Shown here one piece after another: positions 1 to 7,659 of a stretch of DNA of 64,000 bases. The stretch's first letter is position 1; every line of letters starts with the position of its first letter. The stretch comes from Deltaproteobacteria bacterium (GTDB lineage Bacteria; Desulfobacterota; Binatia; UBA9968). A program made the translations under genes and the position numbers. The DNA lies in contig VGTH01000009.1 in assembly GCA_016874755.1 (NCBI GenBank), positions 68,933 through 132,932 on the forward strand. Direction: 5' to 3'. The notes under the pieces are model-generated. The model ran no database searches, had not been told where the DNA came from, and saw only the letters and a list, made by a program, of their open reading frames with translations.

Positions 1-1
1 T

Positions 2-391
2 CTGGTGCGGTTTTTGACTGTGGCTTTTCAAACCGTCGAAGCCGGACTGACGCGCGTGACACCGTCGATGGACGATGCCGCGCGCAGCCTGGGCTTGTCG
101 CCGGCACGCACGCTGGTACGCGTGCATGCGCCGATCATGCGCGGCAGCATGGCCACCGCGGCGCTGCTCGTGTTTGTCGATGTCATGAAAGAATTGCCGG
201 CCACGTTTGCCATGCGGCCGTTTAACTTTGACACGCTGGCGATAGAAGCTTACAACTTGGCCAAGGACGAACGCATCGCCGAAGCGGCGCTGCCCGCGCT
301 GGTGATGGTCGCCATCGCGCTGGTGCCGCTGGTGCTCCTGTCGCGCCAGATCGCGGCTTCCGCTCGACGCTCAAGGGAAAACATCCATTGA
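2..391 (+). CDS. Iron(III)-type ABC transporter permease, C-terminal part
   Basis: This is the 3' end of a binding-protein-dependent ABC permease; the reading frame is already open at the window edge, so the true start lies outside. The cytoplasmic EAA-type loop that docks on the ATPase is visible (DDAARSLGLSP, then RVHAPI about ten residues later). It is followed by a KELPATFAMRPFNFDTLA segment typical of Fe3+ (FbpB/SfuB-like) permeases and a last hydrophobic helix (LPALVMVAIALVPLVLL). The stop is 12 bases before the FTR1 gene, so the two are probably co-transcribed. The iron specificity rests on the family motif and the FTR1 neighbour. Another oxyanion or polyamine permease of the same fold is less likely. 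Confidence 0.8.
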   Translation: MVRFLTVAFQTVEAGLTRVTPSMDDAARSLGLSPARTLVRVHAPIMRGSMATAALLVFVDVMKELPATFAMRPFNFDTLAIEAYNLAKDERIAEAALPALVMVAIALVPLVLLSRQIAASARRSRENIH

Positions 392-403
392 GATGAGATC
401 ACT

Positions 404-2386
404 ATGATCAACCGCTCGGCCCGCCTGCGCTGCACACTTATTGTTTCGTTGCTGGCAATTCCTGTGCTGACCCATCGGGCGCTAGCGGCCGACGAACCAC
501 GCAAACTGGTGGCACTCCTCGACTACCTGGGCAGTGATTACAAAAACGCGGTTAAAGACGGCAAGATACTCAGCAAAGACGAATATCAGGAGATGCAGGA
601 GTTCGCTAAGCGCGGCCAGGAACTGTTCAGCCAACTCAAGCAACAAGATAACGGCGACAAAGCCGGCATCCAAGCAGCGGTCGAAACCCTTGCCGCCCAT
701 GTCGCCAGCAAAGCCGATCCCAGCGCGGTTGCCGAGCTCGCCCAGAGCGCCAAAGACAAACTGATCGCCGCCTACAATATCGTACCGTACCCCAGGCGGC
801 TGCCTGCGCTCGCCACTGGCAAAAAAATCTACGAAGAGAACTGCGCGCAATGCCACGGCGCCACCGGCAAAGGCGATGGGCCAGGGCGTGAGTCGATGAA
901 CCCTAAGACACCGCTGCCGGCCAACTTCACCGACCCGGAACGGATCGGCGGTCTATCGCCATTCAAAGCTTACAACACCACGACCTTTGGCATCGACGGC
1001 ACCGCGATGGCATCATTCGCTGCGCTCAGCGAAGAACAACGTTGGCAAGTGGCGTTCTACATCTTCTCGCTGCGCTTCACCGAGGAAGCAGCCAAGGCCG
1101 GCGCGGCGCTCGCCAAAGCCAAGAATTTGCCGGCGGAGCTGCGCACAACCGCGGCGCTGGCGACCAGCGCCGACGAAATCTTGTTGGATCGATTGAAGGC
1201 GATCGCGCCACAGCAAGCCGACGCCATGACTCTGCTGGCTTACCTGCGTCGTGGCATGCTGGAAACCAAACTTGCCGATCCGCTGTCGATTGCCCGCGGG
1301 CTCATGCGTGAAGCTGTCGAACTCTACGGCAAGCGCGACAAGGAAAGAGCCTACCAGAAAGCCGTCGAAGCCTATCTTGACGGCTATGAATTTGCCGAGC
1401 CCACCTTGGTCGCAAAAGACGCCGCCCTGGGCCGCGGCATCGAGGCGCAGTTCACCCAGATGCGTAACGCCATGAAGCAAGGCGAGGCGGCCGAAGCGAT
1501 CCAGAAACGCCACTTAGAAATCGAAGTCAAACTCGATCAGGCGGCGAAACTGCTTGCCAGCGACGATAGCTTTACAGGCTATTACGCCTTCGCCAACTCG
1601 GCGCTGATTATTTTGCGCGAAGGGTTGGAAGCGTCGCTCATCATCGCCGCCATCCTCGCCATGCTGAAAGTCGTCGGCGCCAGCGAAGTCACCAAATACA
1701 TTCATCTGGGCTGGGTTCTAGCGCTGGTCGCCGGCGGGCTCACCTGGTTGGCGACCGAGACGGTGCTGACGCTCAGCGGCCAACACCGCGAGAGCATGGA
1801 AGGGTTCATCTCGGTGTTTGCGGCGATTGCATTATTCTACGTCGGCTATTGGCTGCACACCCGTTCGGAGGCGCGCCGCTGGCGCGAATTCATCGAGGAC
1901 AGAGTCAAAGCCGGCATCTCCAGCCACCGCGTGCTCGGCCTGGTCGGCATCTCCTTCTTCGCGGTCTACCGCGAAGCCTTCGAGCTCGTGCTCTTCTATC
2001 AAGCGCTTTGGCTGCAAAACGAAACCGCCCATGGCGCCGTGCTATGGGGCTTTGCCGCGGGGTTTGCCGTTCTGCTGCTGGCGACATTTGCGATCCTCAA
2101 GCTCGGCATGCAGATTCCGCTGAAATATTTTTTCACCGCCACTGGCACGCTGCTTTACATTGTCGCGTTTATATTCGCCGGCAACGGCATCAAAGAGTTG
2201 CAGGCCGCCCAGTGGGTGCCAACCACACCGCTGCCAGCGCCGCAGGCGATCCCTTTTCTCGGTATTTATCCGACCATGGAAACGCTGGGCGCGCAGCTGA
2301 TCATGTTGTGCGCTTTTATCGCCACATCTTTGTGGATGTCCAAACAACGGCAGATCGCTAGTCATCCTATCAAGGATACCCGATGA
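404..2386 (+). CDS. FTR1-family iron permease fused to cytochrome c domain
   Basis: This is a 660-residue membrane protein predicted to import iron. A signal peptide (about residues 1-28) leads into a periplasmic part with a class I haem-binding motif C147-A-Q-C150-H151, and a helical region follows. The C-terminal half (about 390-655) is an FTR1/EfeU permease with about seven membrane helices and the two acidic motifs expected for iron binding, R405-E-G-L-E409 and R523-E-A-F-E527. Plain EfeU proteins are about 280 residues, so the N-terminal half is a real fusion. A cytochrome domain next to an oxidation-linked iron permease suggests that the electron released on Fe(II) oxidation is passed to haem; that is inference. 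It follows an iron ABC permease and overlaps the next gene at ATGA. Confidence 0.9.
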   Translation: MINRSARLRCTLIVSLLAIPVLTHRALAADEPRKLVALLDYLGSDYKNAVKDGKILSKDEYQEMQEFAKRGQELFSQLKQQDNGDKAGIQAAVETLAAHVASKADPSAVAELAQSAKDKLIAAYNIVPYPRRLPALATGKKIYEENCAQCHGATGKGDGPGRESMNPKTPLPANFTDPERIGGLSPFKAYNTTTFGIDGTAMASFAALSEEQRWQVAFYIFSLRFTEEAAKAGAALAKAKNLPAELRTTAALATSADEILLDRLKAIAPQQADAMTLLAYLRRGMLETKLADPLSIARGLMREAVELYGKRDKERAYQKAVEAYLDGYEFAEPTLVAKDAALGRGIEAQFTQMRNAMKQGEAAEAIQKRHLEIEVKLDQAAKLLASDDSFTGYYAFANSALIILREGLEASLIIAAILAMLKVVGASEVTKYIHLGWVLALVAGGLTWLATETVLTLSGQHRESMEGFISVFAAIALFYVGYWLHTRSEARRWREFIEDRVKAGISSHRVLGLVGISFFAVYREAFELVLFYQALWLQNETAHGAVLWGFAAGFAVLLLATFAILKLGMQIPLKYFFTATGTLLYIVAFIFAGNGIKELQAAQWVPTTPLPAPQAIPFLGIYPTMETLGAQLIMLCAFIATSLWMSKQRQIASHPIKDTR

Positions 2387-3072
2387 TGAAGACCGACAAG
2401 TTAATTTTAGCGTTCGCGGGATTGGCCTTATCCATTGCCACCCAAGCTAAGGCGCACTATCTCTGGCTTGAGCGTGACGGCAACGGTCCGGCCAAAGCCT
2501 ATTTCGGCGAATATGCCGACGATCGCCACGAGAAAGCCGGCGGCTTGCTCGACCGCTTTACCAATCTACGCGCATTCTTGGCCTCACCCAAAGATATGCT
2601 GGTCGTCGAAAAACGCAGCGAAGGATTTGACATCGCCGCCAAAGGCGCCGGCGATCTGCGCGCCTTTGATGACAGCATCGCCGCGCGCCCAGACAGCGAA
2701 AGGGGCGGCAAGACCCGCACGATTTATTATGCCAAAGCAGGACGCGCCGAGACCGCGGCTAAGTTAGATTTCGAGTTGGTGCCGGCGGCGGCCAATGGCA
2801 AAGATTTCACACTGCTGCTACGCGGTGCACCGCTCGCTAAGACTGAGTTGACGGTTTTCGCACCGTCGAAGTGGGGCAAAACTCTCAGCACCGATGATAA
2901 AGGCCGGGTCACGCTGCCCCTGCCCTGGGCCGGCCGCTACGTCGTCGAAGTCGTCCACTTCGAAGACAAACCCAGCGGCGAAGGCGATGGTAAGTACGAC
3001 CGCACGCGCCACATCACGTCGATCTCGTTTACCGAGCCGAATGGGATGCGTTGGGTCGAGAAGCGCCGGTAA
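2383..3072 (+). CDS. DUF4198-like periplasmic protein
   Basis: This is a 229-residue exported protein. The N-terminus has a short basic stretch, a hydrophobic core and an AxA cleavage site (TQAKAHYLWLE), leaving a mature N-terminus that starts close to His-Tyr. That arrangement is seen in DUF4198 proteins, which are linked to nickel, cobalt or iron uptake. The body looks all-beta, with a C-terminal stretch like an immunoglobulin or carboxypeptidase-regulatory fold (KGRVTLPLPWAGRYVVEVVHFED). Its ATG overlaps the stop of the FTR1 gene (ATGA), so translation is probably coupled and the role is probably metal uptake. A second ATG three bases on could also serve. The specific function is unknown. 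Confidence 0.7.
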   Translation: MMKTDKLILAFAGLALSIATQAKAHYLWLERDGNGPAKAYFGEYADDRHEKAGGLLDRFTNLRAFLASPKDMLVVEKRSEGFDIAAKGAGDLRAFDDSIAARPDSERGGKTRTIYYAKAGRAETAAKLDFELVPAAANGKDFTLLLRGAPLAKTELTVFAPSKWGKTLSTDDKGRVTLPLPWAGRYVVEVVHFEDKPSGEGDGKYDRTRHITSISFTEPNGMRWVEKRR

Positions 3073-3169
3073 TAAGGCCGGTCGCAAAGTGTCTTTAGTC
3101 GGAACAAAATAAACTGCATAAATTGAGCTGAACAACGTCACAAAGCCTAGCGGCCAACGGCACGAACCT

Positions 3170-3208
3170 AGAGCCCAATGTCACCAACGAGTGAACTGGG
3201 CTCTTTTG
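3170..3208 (+). terminator. Probable terminator of the iron-uptake operon
   Basis: AGAGCCCA (3170-3177) pairs with TGGGCTCT (3197-3204). A second small stem TCAC/GTGA lies inside, and TTTTGG follows the outer stem. It lies about 100 bases after the DUF4198-like gene. The T-run is short, so the call is moderate. Confidence 0.45.
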
Positions 3209-3394
3209 GTTCACGGATCGACGTCGCGCAAGGCAAAGTTGATGACGGCGCCGGTCCAGGCGATCCCAGCCAGTTTCAGCTCGTCTGGACCGCCGCCAAT
3301 GGCACTTGCTTGCGCACCAATGCGACTAGCTGTGAGAGCAACGTGTCGGCCTCCTGGTCAGCCAGCATCAGCGCAACCGGATTGCCGGCGCAAA

Positions 3395-3490
3395 ACTCCG
3401 GAACCCTCTTCACTGCTACTGACTACTGTAGGTGCTGGATTAGTCGGCGCCGCCGTCATCCGGCGCGAGCAGAACGCTCGCCTGAGGTAA
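3395..3490 (+). pseudogene. Orphan PEP-CTERM tail of a decayed exported protein
   Basis: The frame ending at the TAA at 3488-3490 encodes TPEPSSLLLTTVGAGLVGAA followed by VIRREQNARLR. This has the three parts of a PEP-CTERM sorting signal: the PEP motif, a hydrophobic span and a basic tail. A strong terminator starts 15 bases after the stop, as expected for a real gene end. Upstream in this frame there is no start with a plausible signal peptide, and the neighbouring frame carries Ser/Thr/Asn-rich sequence that looks like the body of such a protein. The best reading is a gene broken by frameshifts and deletion. An intact neighbour with the same tail type lies at 3898. Confidence 0.5.
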
Positions 3491-3504
3491 CTTCGCTCAC
3501 AACG

Positions 3505-3540
3505 GCATCGGCCCGCGATCAACGGGCCGATGCCTTTCTT
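3505..3540 (+). terminator. Intrinsic terminator after the PEP-CTERM remnant
   Basis: A perfect 11-base-pair stem, GCATCGGCCCG (3505-3515) with CGGGCCGATGC (3523-3533), has a 7-base loop and the tail CTTTCTT. It ends a + strand transcript. Confidence 0.8.
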
Positions 3541-3766
3541 CGTGTGCAATAACCTTGAGCATTACCAAGAACTAGAAAGAAACCGCATTTTTGTCATCAT
3601 TTGCAGAAGAGTGGTCATAAAAATTACAATCCCAATTTGAAAATTCACTATATGGCACAAGAGGTTAGATATTGGAAAAAATTGGTCGCAATAAAATGCA
3701 ACAAAACTTTACACATCACTCAAGTACGAGACAACAAAAACATAGTTATTTCAAATACATACAACA

Positions 3767-3781
3767 AGGCGCAATAATTGC
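3767..3781 (+). promoter_or_regulatory. Sigma-54-like -24/-12 promoter of the PEP-CTERM gene
   Basis: The element AGGCGCAATAATTGC fits the sigma-54 pattern TGGYRYR-N4-TTGC at all informative positions except the first base. It has GG (3768-3769) and GC (3780-3781) separated by exactly 10 bases. It lies in AT-rich DNA about 115 bases before the start codon. PEP-CTERM genes in other bacteria are known to depend on RpoN with the PrsK/PrsR two-component system, which makes this reading plausible. No activator site was identified. Confidence 0.5.
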
Positions 3782-3897
3782 GTCAGAATGGTATAAATTT
3801 GCCAGAGCGGCCCCAGATTTCGGTGTTTGAGTCGCGTGTGGGCGTTGTTTTGTGTTCTAGCTGGTTATCTACGACAGACCAAAAACTGGAGTGTTAG

Positions 3898-4539
3898 ATG
3901 CTGAAGAGGTTTCTTGGTTTACTCGCCTTAGTCTTTTGCTTAGTCCCTGGAACTGGCCGGGCAGCACCGATCTTTAGTGATAATTTTAATGTCGAAACTC
4001 TCGGGGTGAACTACAATTCATTCCTGCAGTGGACTGTCACCAATGGCACCGTAGACCTTATTGGAAATCCGAATTTCTTCGATTTACTCCCGGGCAACGG
4101 AAGATATGTCGACCTTGATGGCACTGCACGTGATCCAGGCGTCATGCGGTCGGGTGCATTATCTCTTGTGGCGGGCGTGACGTATGAACTGAAGTTCAGC
4201 CTCGCTGGCTCCCAGCGCGGAGACGCGCCGAATACAGTGACATACGGAATCGACCTCAATTCCGATGGGGCTTTGGAACATTTCGGTAGCCAGACTTTGC
4301 CGAGTGCTGCCAGTTTCAGCGTGTTCACTCTGACCTTCACGCCGGGAGCCAATACCAACATCGCGCGTATTCAGTTTGGTCAAACCGACGTCGGTGCCAC
4401 GGACGACATCGGGCTCATCTTGGATAACGTTGAACTCAACTCACTTACCGCAAGTGTGCCAGAACCCGCATCTCTCCTCCTTCTTGGAGCAGCTGCCATC
4501 TATGGTTTGGCCCGGTGGCGTAGAAAACCAGTACGGTGA
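3898..4539 (+). CDS. PEP-CTERM sorted surface/exopolysaccharide-associated protein
   Basis: This is a 213-residue exported protein. A signal peptide (about 1-22, ending GRAAP) is followed by a beta-sandwich body of about 160 residues (DLDGTARDPGVM, then VTYELKFSLAGSQRG) resembling DUF642/CBM-type jelly rolls. The C-terminus is a textbook PEP-CTERM signal: VPEP, then ASLLLLGAAAIYGLA, then the basic end RWRRKPVR. Such tails are processed by exosortase (EpsH/XrtA) in Gram-negative bacteria that make exopolysaccharide. No exosortase is in the window. A sigma-54-like promoter lies upstream. The gene converges on the polysaccharide lyase, with 36 bases between the stops. Confidence 0.85.
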   Translation: MLKRFLGLLALVFCLVPGTGRAAPIFSDNFNVETLGVNYNSFLQWTVTNGTVDLIGNPNFFDLLPGNGRYVDLDGTARDPGVMRSGALSLVAGVTYELKFSLAGSQRGDAPNTVTYGIDLNSDGALEHFGSQTLPSAASFSVFTLTFTPGANTNIARIQFGQTDVGATDDIGLILDNVELNSLTASVPEPASLLLLGAAAIYGLARWRRKPVR

Positions 4540-4575
4540 CTATCTAAGGAAGAAGCTGACTGAATCGGGGCGTCC

Positions 4576-6852
4576 TTACAAAACATCCGCCTGATCCATG
4601 GAACCGTCCGCGTAGTACACGATAACGCGGAAGCGATTCGACGGATACTGTTCAAACCAAAAGTGGCCGTTGCCCTGACCGTCGTATTGCGTTGCGACAA
4701 TCCAGTTGTAGCCATTGAACGGAGTTTCCCAAACGCCACCGGTGTCGCTCAGGATGGTCACCCTGCGGGCCTGGCCGCGCAATCCCGAAACGCTCACGTG
4801 GAAATCGGCGGCACCATTTGGAGCCGTCTGATTAACTCGTCCCACCTTGTCTTCGCCAGTGATACCTAAATAACTTGCCCGCAGCGGAGCGCTGCCGGTT
4901 ACACCGCCACCTGTATTGCTGGCTTCCACGTCATCGTTGGAACCATCAGCGTAGCGCGCGATGACACGAAATCGGTTTGACGGATACTGTTCGAACCAAA
5001 AATGGCCGCTGCCTTGACCATCGTACTGAGTTGCGATGATCCAATTGTAGCCATTGAACGGGGTTTCCCAAACACCGCCGGTGTCGCTGACAATCGTCAC
5101 TTTATTCGGTGTGCCGCGCAGGCCGGAGACACTCATGTGGAAATCAGCCTTGCCATTGCCGCTGGTCTGATTGATTTCCCCCACTCTGTCCTCGCCCGTC
5201 ACTCCCAAGTTGATCGCCCGGAATTGGCCGCCGCTCGCTGCCGGGGCATTGCCCGCATCGGCTGTTGCGGTCGTGCCATCGGAATACCAGACCTGGACTC
5301 GGAAAATGCTGGAAGCGAAAGGCTCAAACCAGAAGTGTGCGTTACCTTGACCATCGTACTGGGTTGCGATGATCCAATTCTGTCCGTTGAAAGGGGTCTC
5401 CCAGATGCCACCGGAATTGCTTGTGATTCTCACCCTCGTTGGGGTCGCGCGCAGGCCGCCAGCCGCGATATGAAAATCCGCGGTTCCGTTGGGCGTGTTT
5501 TGATTCATTTTTCCAACCTTGTCTTCACCGGTGATGCCGAGATTGGTTGCGGTGATGACCGTCACCGGTTGAGGTATGGTGGGAGGCGGAGGGGGAGGCG
5601 GCGTGATAACAACCGGCGGTGGGGGAGGCGGTGTAACTCCAGAGCCTGCCGTCCACGGGCCAGGTCTCGCTCCGGTGGCGATCACCAGCTGATCGAACAA
5701 AACATACGTGTCCTCTTTCATAGCGACGCCGCTGCCGCCGGCAAGGACATTGAACCAGGCCGCCCGGACGCCCAAATTGTTATGCCCGACGTTGCGGAAA
5801 TTGACATTGGTCTTTTGGTAGCGCAGCTCGCCGTCAAGCCAAGCCTCCATAACGCCGTTAGCCTGCCCGGGAGTGTTCATTTTCACGTGGACCTCGACTA
5901 AATACCATTTGTCATTGACTAAACCCGGAACCCCGTAGCCGCAGGCCGGCGTGGAGCCGTATGGGCCGCCACCGAAACCGTAGGTGCTAGTGCAGGGGCC
6001 GTTCATACTGCCGCGCCCATCACCATCCCAATAGATAGCTGAATAGCGGGTGCCGCCATTGACACCATCCCAGTACAGATAGGGGTACCAGCCAAAACGC
6101 GTTGTGGCATTGGGGTTGCCGCCTTCCGCGCATGGGTTGCGCCATCCGTTCGCCCCGACACCGCAGATCTGATAAGTCAGACGCAACGACCAACATTCCG
6201 TCCCACGGGTCGGCCCCTCGCCGCCATTGCCACACTGTTCGCTGGGCGTGTTCTGATAACCATTGGTTGCGTCGGACAGGCCAGGAAATTTTCCACCGCC
6301 GCCCTGTGGCGACCCATCGGAAGTCGCGTAATTCTCCGGGTCGAAGTTCGGAGCCAATTTCATATAGTAGCGCATATAGATTTCTTGTTGGGGAACGCAT
6401 CCAAGCGTCGCGTGGCTGCATCCGCCCTGGCCGGGAATAATCCAGTTCTGCGCCATGTACGCGCCGCCACCGTTCCGCCAACTGTTCATGTTGACTTTAA
6501 GACAGGAGCCGGAGAGACAGCCCGTTGTGACGATCTGCGTACTGGCCACCGAGGCGGCATCCACCGGGTAGCGATAGAAACGCCGGCCGTCGAGCGCGCT
6601 TCCCGTGTCGCCTTGGTCGCGGTACCAGCCGCCTTGGTGCCATGTTGTGGACTCCCACGGCTCACACTTGAGAATATCCGCGCGGCCAGCGAGGCCGCCT
6701 TCGGACTCGCAGCCGGCAACCGTCTGCCCCCATCCATCTTGGTGCGTCACCAACGGCAGGCAAACCACCAGAGCCCCAAAAACCAAAAAAACTAATCTGC
6801 GGTGCAAACAAAAAACTTTGGCAGACATATCCATAGCTGTGATCGCTCCCAT
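4576..6852 (-). CDS. Secreted PL14-like polysaccharide (alginate) lyase with three C-terminal repeats
   Basis: This is a 758-residue exported protein. The signal peptide core is LVFLVFGALVVCLPLV. A catalytic-type domain (about 45-410) has the signature of polysaccharide lyase family 14: IYMRYYMKLAPNFD, GGGGKFPGL, WSLRLTYQ, WYLVEVHVKMNTPGQANGVM and DTYVLFDQLVIAT. A proline-rich linker (about 415-437) follows, then three copies of a module of about 100 residues. Many cysteines suggest disulphides. The start is uncertain: in-frame ATGs also lie at 6834 and 6828, and none has an ideal ribosome site. Substrate assignment (alginate or another uronate polymer) is from family only. Its convergent neighbour is a PEP-CTERM protein, so a role in matrix turnover is plausible. 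Confidence 0.8.
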   Translation of the reverse strand: MGAITAMDMSAKVFCLHRRLVFLVFGALVVCLPLVTHQDGWGQTVAGCESEGGLAGRADILKCEPWESTTWHQGGWYRDQGDTGSALDGRRFYRYPVDAASVASTQIVTTGCLSGSCLKVNMNSWRNGGGAYMAQNWIIPGQGGCSHATLGCVPQQEIYMRYYMKLAPNFDPENYATSDGSPQGGGGKFPGLSDATNGYQNTPSEQCGNGGEGPTRGTECWSLRLTYQICGVGANGWRNPCAEGGNPNATTRFGWYPYLYWDGVNGGTRYSAIYWDGDGRGSMNGPCTSTYGFGGGPYGSTPACGYGVPGLVNDKWYLVEVHVKMNTPGQANGVMEAWLDGELRYQKTNVNFRNVGHNNLGVRAAWFNVLAGGSGVAMKEDTYVLFDQLVIATGARPGPWTAGSGVTPPPPPPVVITPPPPPPPTIPQPVTVITATNLGITGEDKVGKMNQNTPNGTADFHIAAGGLRATPTRVRITSNSGGIWETPFNGQNWIIATQYDGQGNAHFWFEPFASSIFRVQVWYSDGTTATADAGNAPAASGGQFRAINLGVTGEDRVGEINQTSGNGKADFHMSVSGLRGTPNKVTIVSDTGGVWETPFNGYNWIIATQYDGQGSGHFWFEQYPSNRFRVIARYADGSNDDVEASNTGGGVTGSAPLRASYLGITGEDKVGRVNQTAPNGAADFHVSVSGLRGQARRVTILSDTGGVWETPFNGYNWIVATQYDGQGNGHFWFEQYPSNRFRVIVYYADGSMDQADVL
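4579..5560 (-). repeat. Three tandem ~111-113-residue repeats in the lyase gene
   Basis: Three copies of a module end the lyase. The shared landmarks are LG(I/V)TGED(K/R)VG, NG.ADFH, WETPFNG.NWI(I/V)ATQYD and GHFWFE or AHFWFE. Aligning the GED codon block puts the copies 339 and 333 bases apart (113 and 111 residues). Copies 2 and 3 (central and C-terminal) are closer to each other than to copy 1. The conserved Trp and Tyr residues suggest a carbohydrate-binding or adhesive beta-sandwich. I cannot name the family. Confidence 0.85.
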
Positions 6853-7162
6853 CTTTGTTTTGGCGTAAATGGCTCTTGCAGCGGCCCGAGTAGATCGGCC
6901 GTTTCCGGAACTCCTGCCATCGGGGTGTCGTCGCGGATAACGGCAGGACTGTCTCTCAGTAAAAGCTCCTGACGGTAGAATCCAATTAGTGTGCCATCAT
7001 ATCGACACTCGATAGTCGTTGCCCAATAGCGCCCACAAACGTACAAAAGGCTTCAAGACGACGATCAGCGCATGAACTTTGCGATAGTGGTGCAGGGAAA
7101 AATCTACAGGCGAACGCACCCAAATCCATCCACGACTCAATAAGTAGATAGACAAACAGCAC
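6853..7162. other. Non-coding spacer between the lyase and the ribosomal block
   Basis: I see no convincing gene. On the minus strand, TGGCACACTAATTGG (6982-6996) has the sigma-54 spacing, but the essential GC of the -12 element is GG, so it is only a weak promoter candidate for the lyase. An 84-codon minus-strand frame (6792-7046) has a TTG start and overlaps the lyase signal peptide; I do not support it as a gene. Confidence 0.5.
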
Positions 7163-7195
7163 AAAAAAGCCGGAGGCGGTAAACCGCTCTCCGGC
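7163..7195 (-). terminator. rplQ: Intrinsic terminator of the alpha (rpsM-rplQ) operon
   Basis: On the minus strand GCCGGAG pairs with CTCCGGC, extended by an inner GCGGT/ACCGC stem, and six T follow. It starts 24 bases after the L17 stop and closes the long ribosomal transcript. Confidence 0.9.
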
Positions 7196-7218
7196 CTTTC
7201 CGAGTTCTCGGTTGGAGA

Positions 7219-7656
7219 CTAGGCGCGCTGCTGCGCCTGTTGTTGGGCTTCGCGCCGTCTCGCACGGCGGCCTTTTTTCGGCGCCGCGACTTTTTCCTCG
7301 GCACCGACCACCAGCTCGATAATCGAGACCGGCGCGGCGTCGCCGCGGCGGATGCCGATCTTGATGATGCGGGTATAGCCGCCGGGGCGGTCTTTGAAGC
7401 GCGGCGCGATGGTGTCGAACAGTTTGCGCACAACCAGCTTGTCTTGCACGATCGCCAGCGCCTGGCGGCGCGCGTGCAAACTGCCTTGTTTACCGAGTGT
7501 GATCACACGATCGGCCCAGCGCCGCAGCTCCTTGGCTTTGGCATCGGTGGTTTGAATTTTTTCTTCGCGCAACAGCGCCGTAACCAAATTGCGCATGAGC
7601 GCCCAGCGATGGCTGGAGTTGCGGCTTAGCTGCCGGCCTGACTTTAGGTGACGCAT
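7219..7656 (-). CDS. rplQ: 50S ribosomal protein L17
   Basis: L17 is a 23S rRNA-binding protein near the peptide exit tunnel. The conserved N-terminus ([20 protein letters not shown]) and the central [20 protein letters not shown] block are present. At 145 residues it is longer than the usual 115-130, with an Arg/Gln-rich extension at the C-terminus ([16 protein letters not shown]). It starts 3 bases after rpoA and is the last gene before the operon terminator, the standard position in the alpha operon. Confidence 0.97.
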   Translation of the reverse strand: MRHLKSGRQLSRNSSHRWALMRNLVTALLREEKIQTTDAKAKELRRWADRVITLGKQGSLHARRQALAIVQDKLVVRKLFDTIAPRFKDRPGGYTRIIKIGIRRGDAAPVSIIELVVGAEEKVAAPKKGRRARRREAQQQAQQRA

Positions 7657-7659
7657 GGC

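Larger units (their letters stand above)
3073..3897. other. 825-base non-coding region with remnants and AT-rich part
   Basis: No intact gene is seen here. From left to right it holds a hairpin with a short T-run (probable terminator of the iron operon), a stretch with broken reading frames on both strands, an orphan PEP-CTERM tail, and a strong intrinsic terminator. A markedly AT-rich segment of about 270 bases (roughly 3545-3810) follows, containing a sigma-54-like promoter. The drop in GC against both neighbours fits a regulatory or horizontally acquired segment. Confidence 0.6.

Noticed and set aside
3790-3802. A second sigma-54 element (TGGTATAAATTTGC)
   Set aside because: GG and GC are separated by 9, not 10, bases.
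5002-5901. A 299-codon + strand frame opposite the lyase repeats
   Set aside because: Antisense to the repeat-coding region; it mirrors the repeat period and has no motif.
6982-6996. Sigma-54 promoter for the lyase
   Set aside because: The -24 element is perfect (TGGCAC), but the invariant GC of the -12 element is GG; kept only as a weak note.
6792-7046. 84-codon frame upstream of the lyase
   Set aside because: TTG start, no ribosome site, overlap with the lyase signal peptide and no recognised motif.
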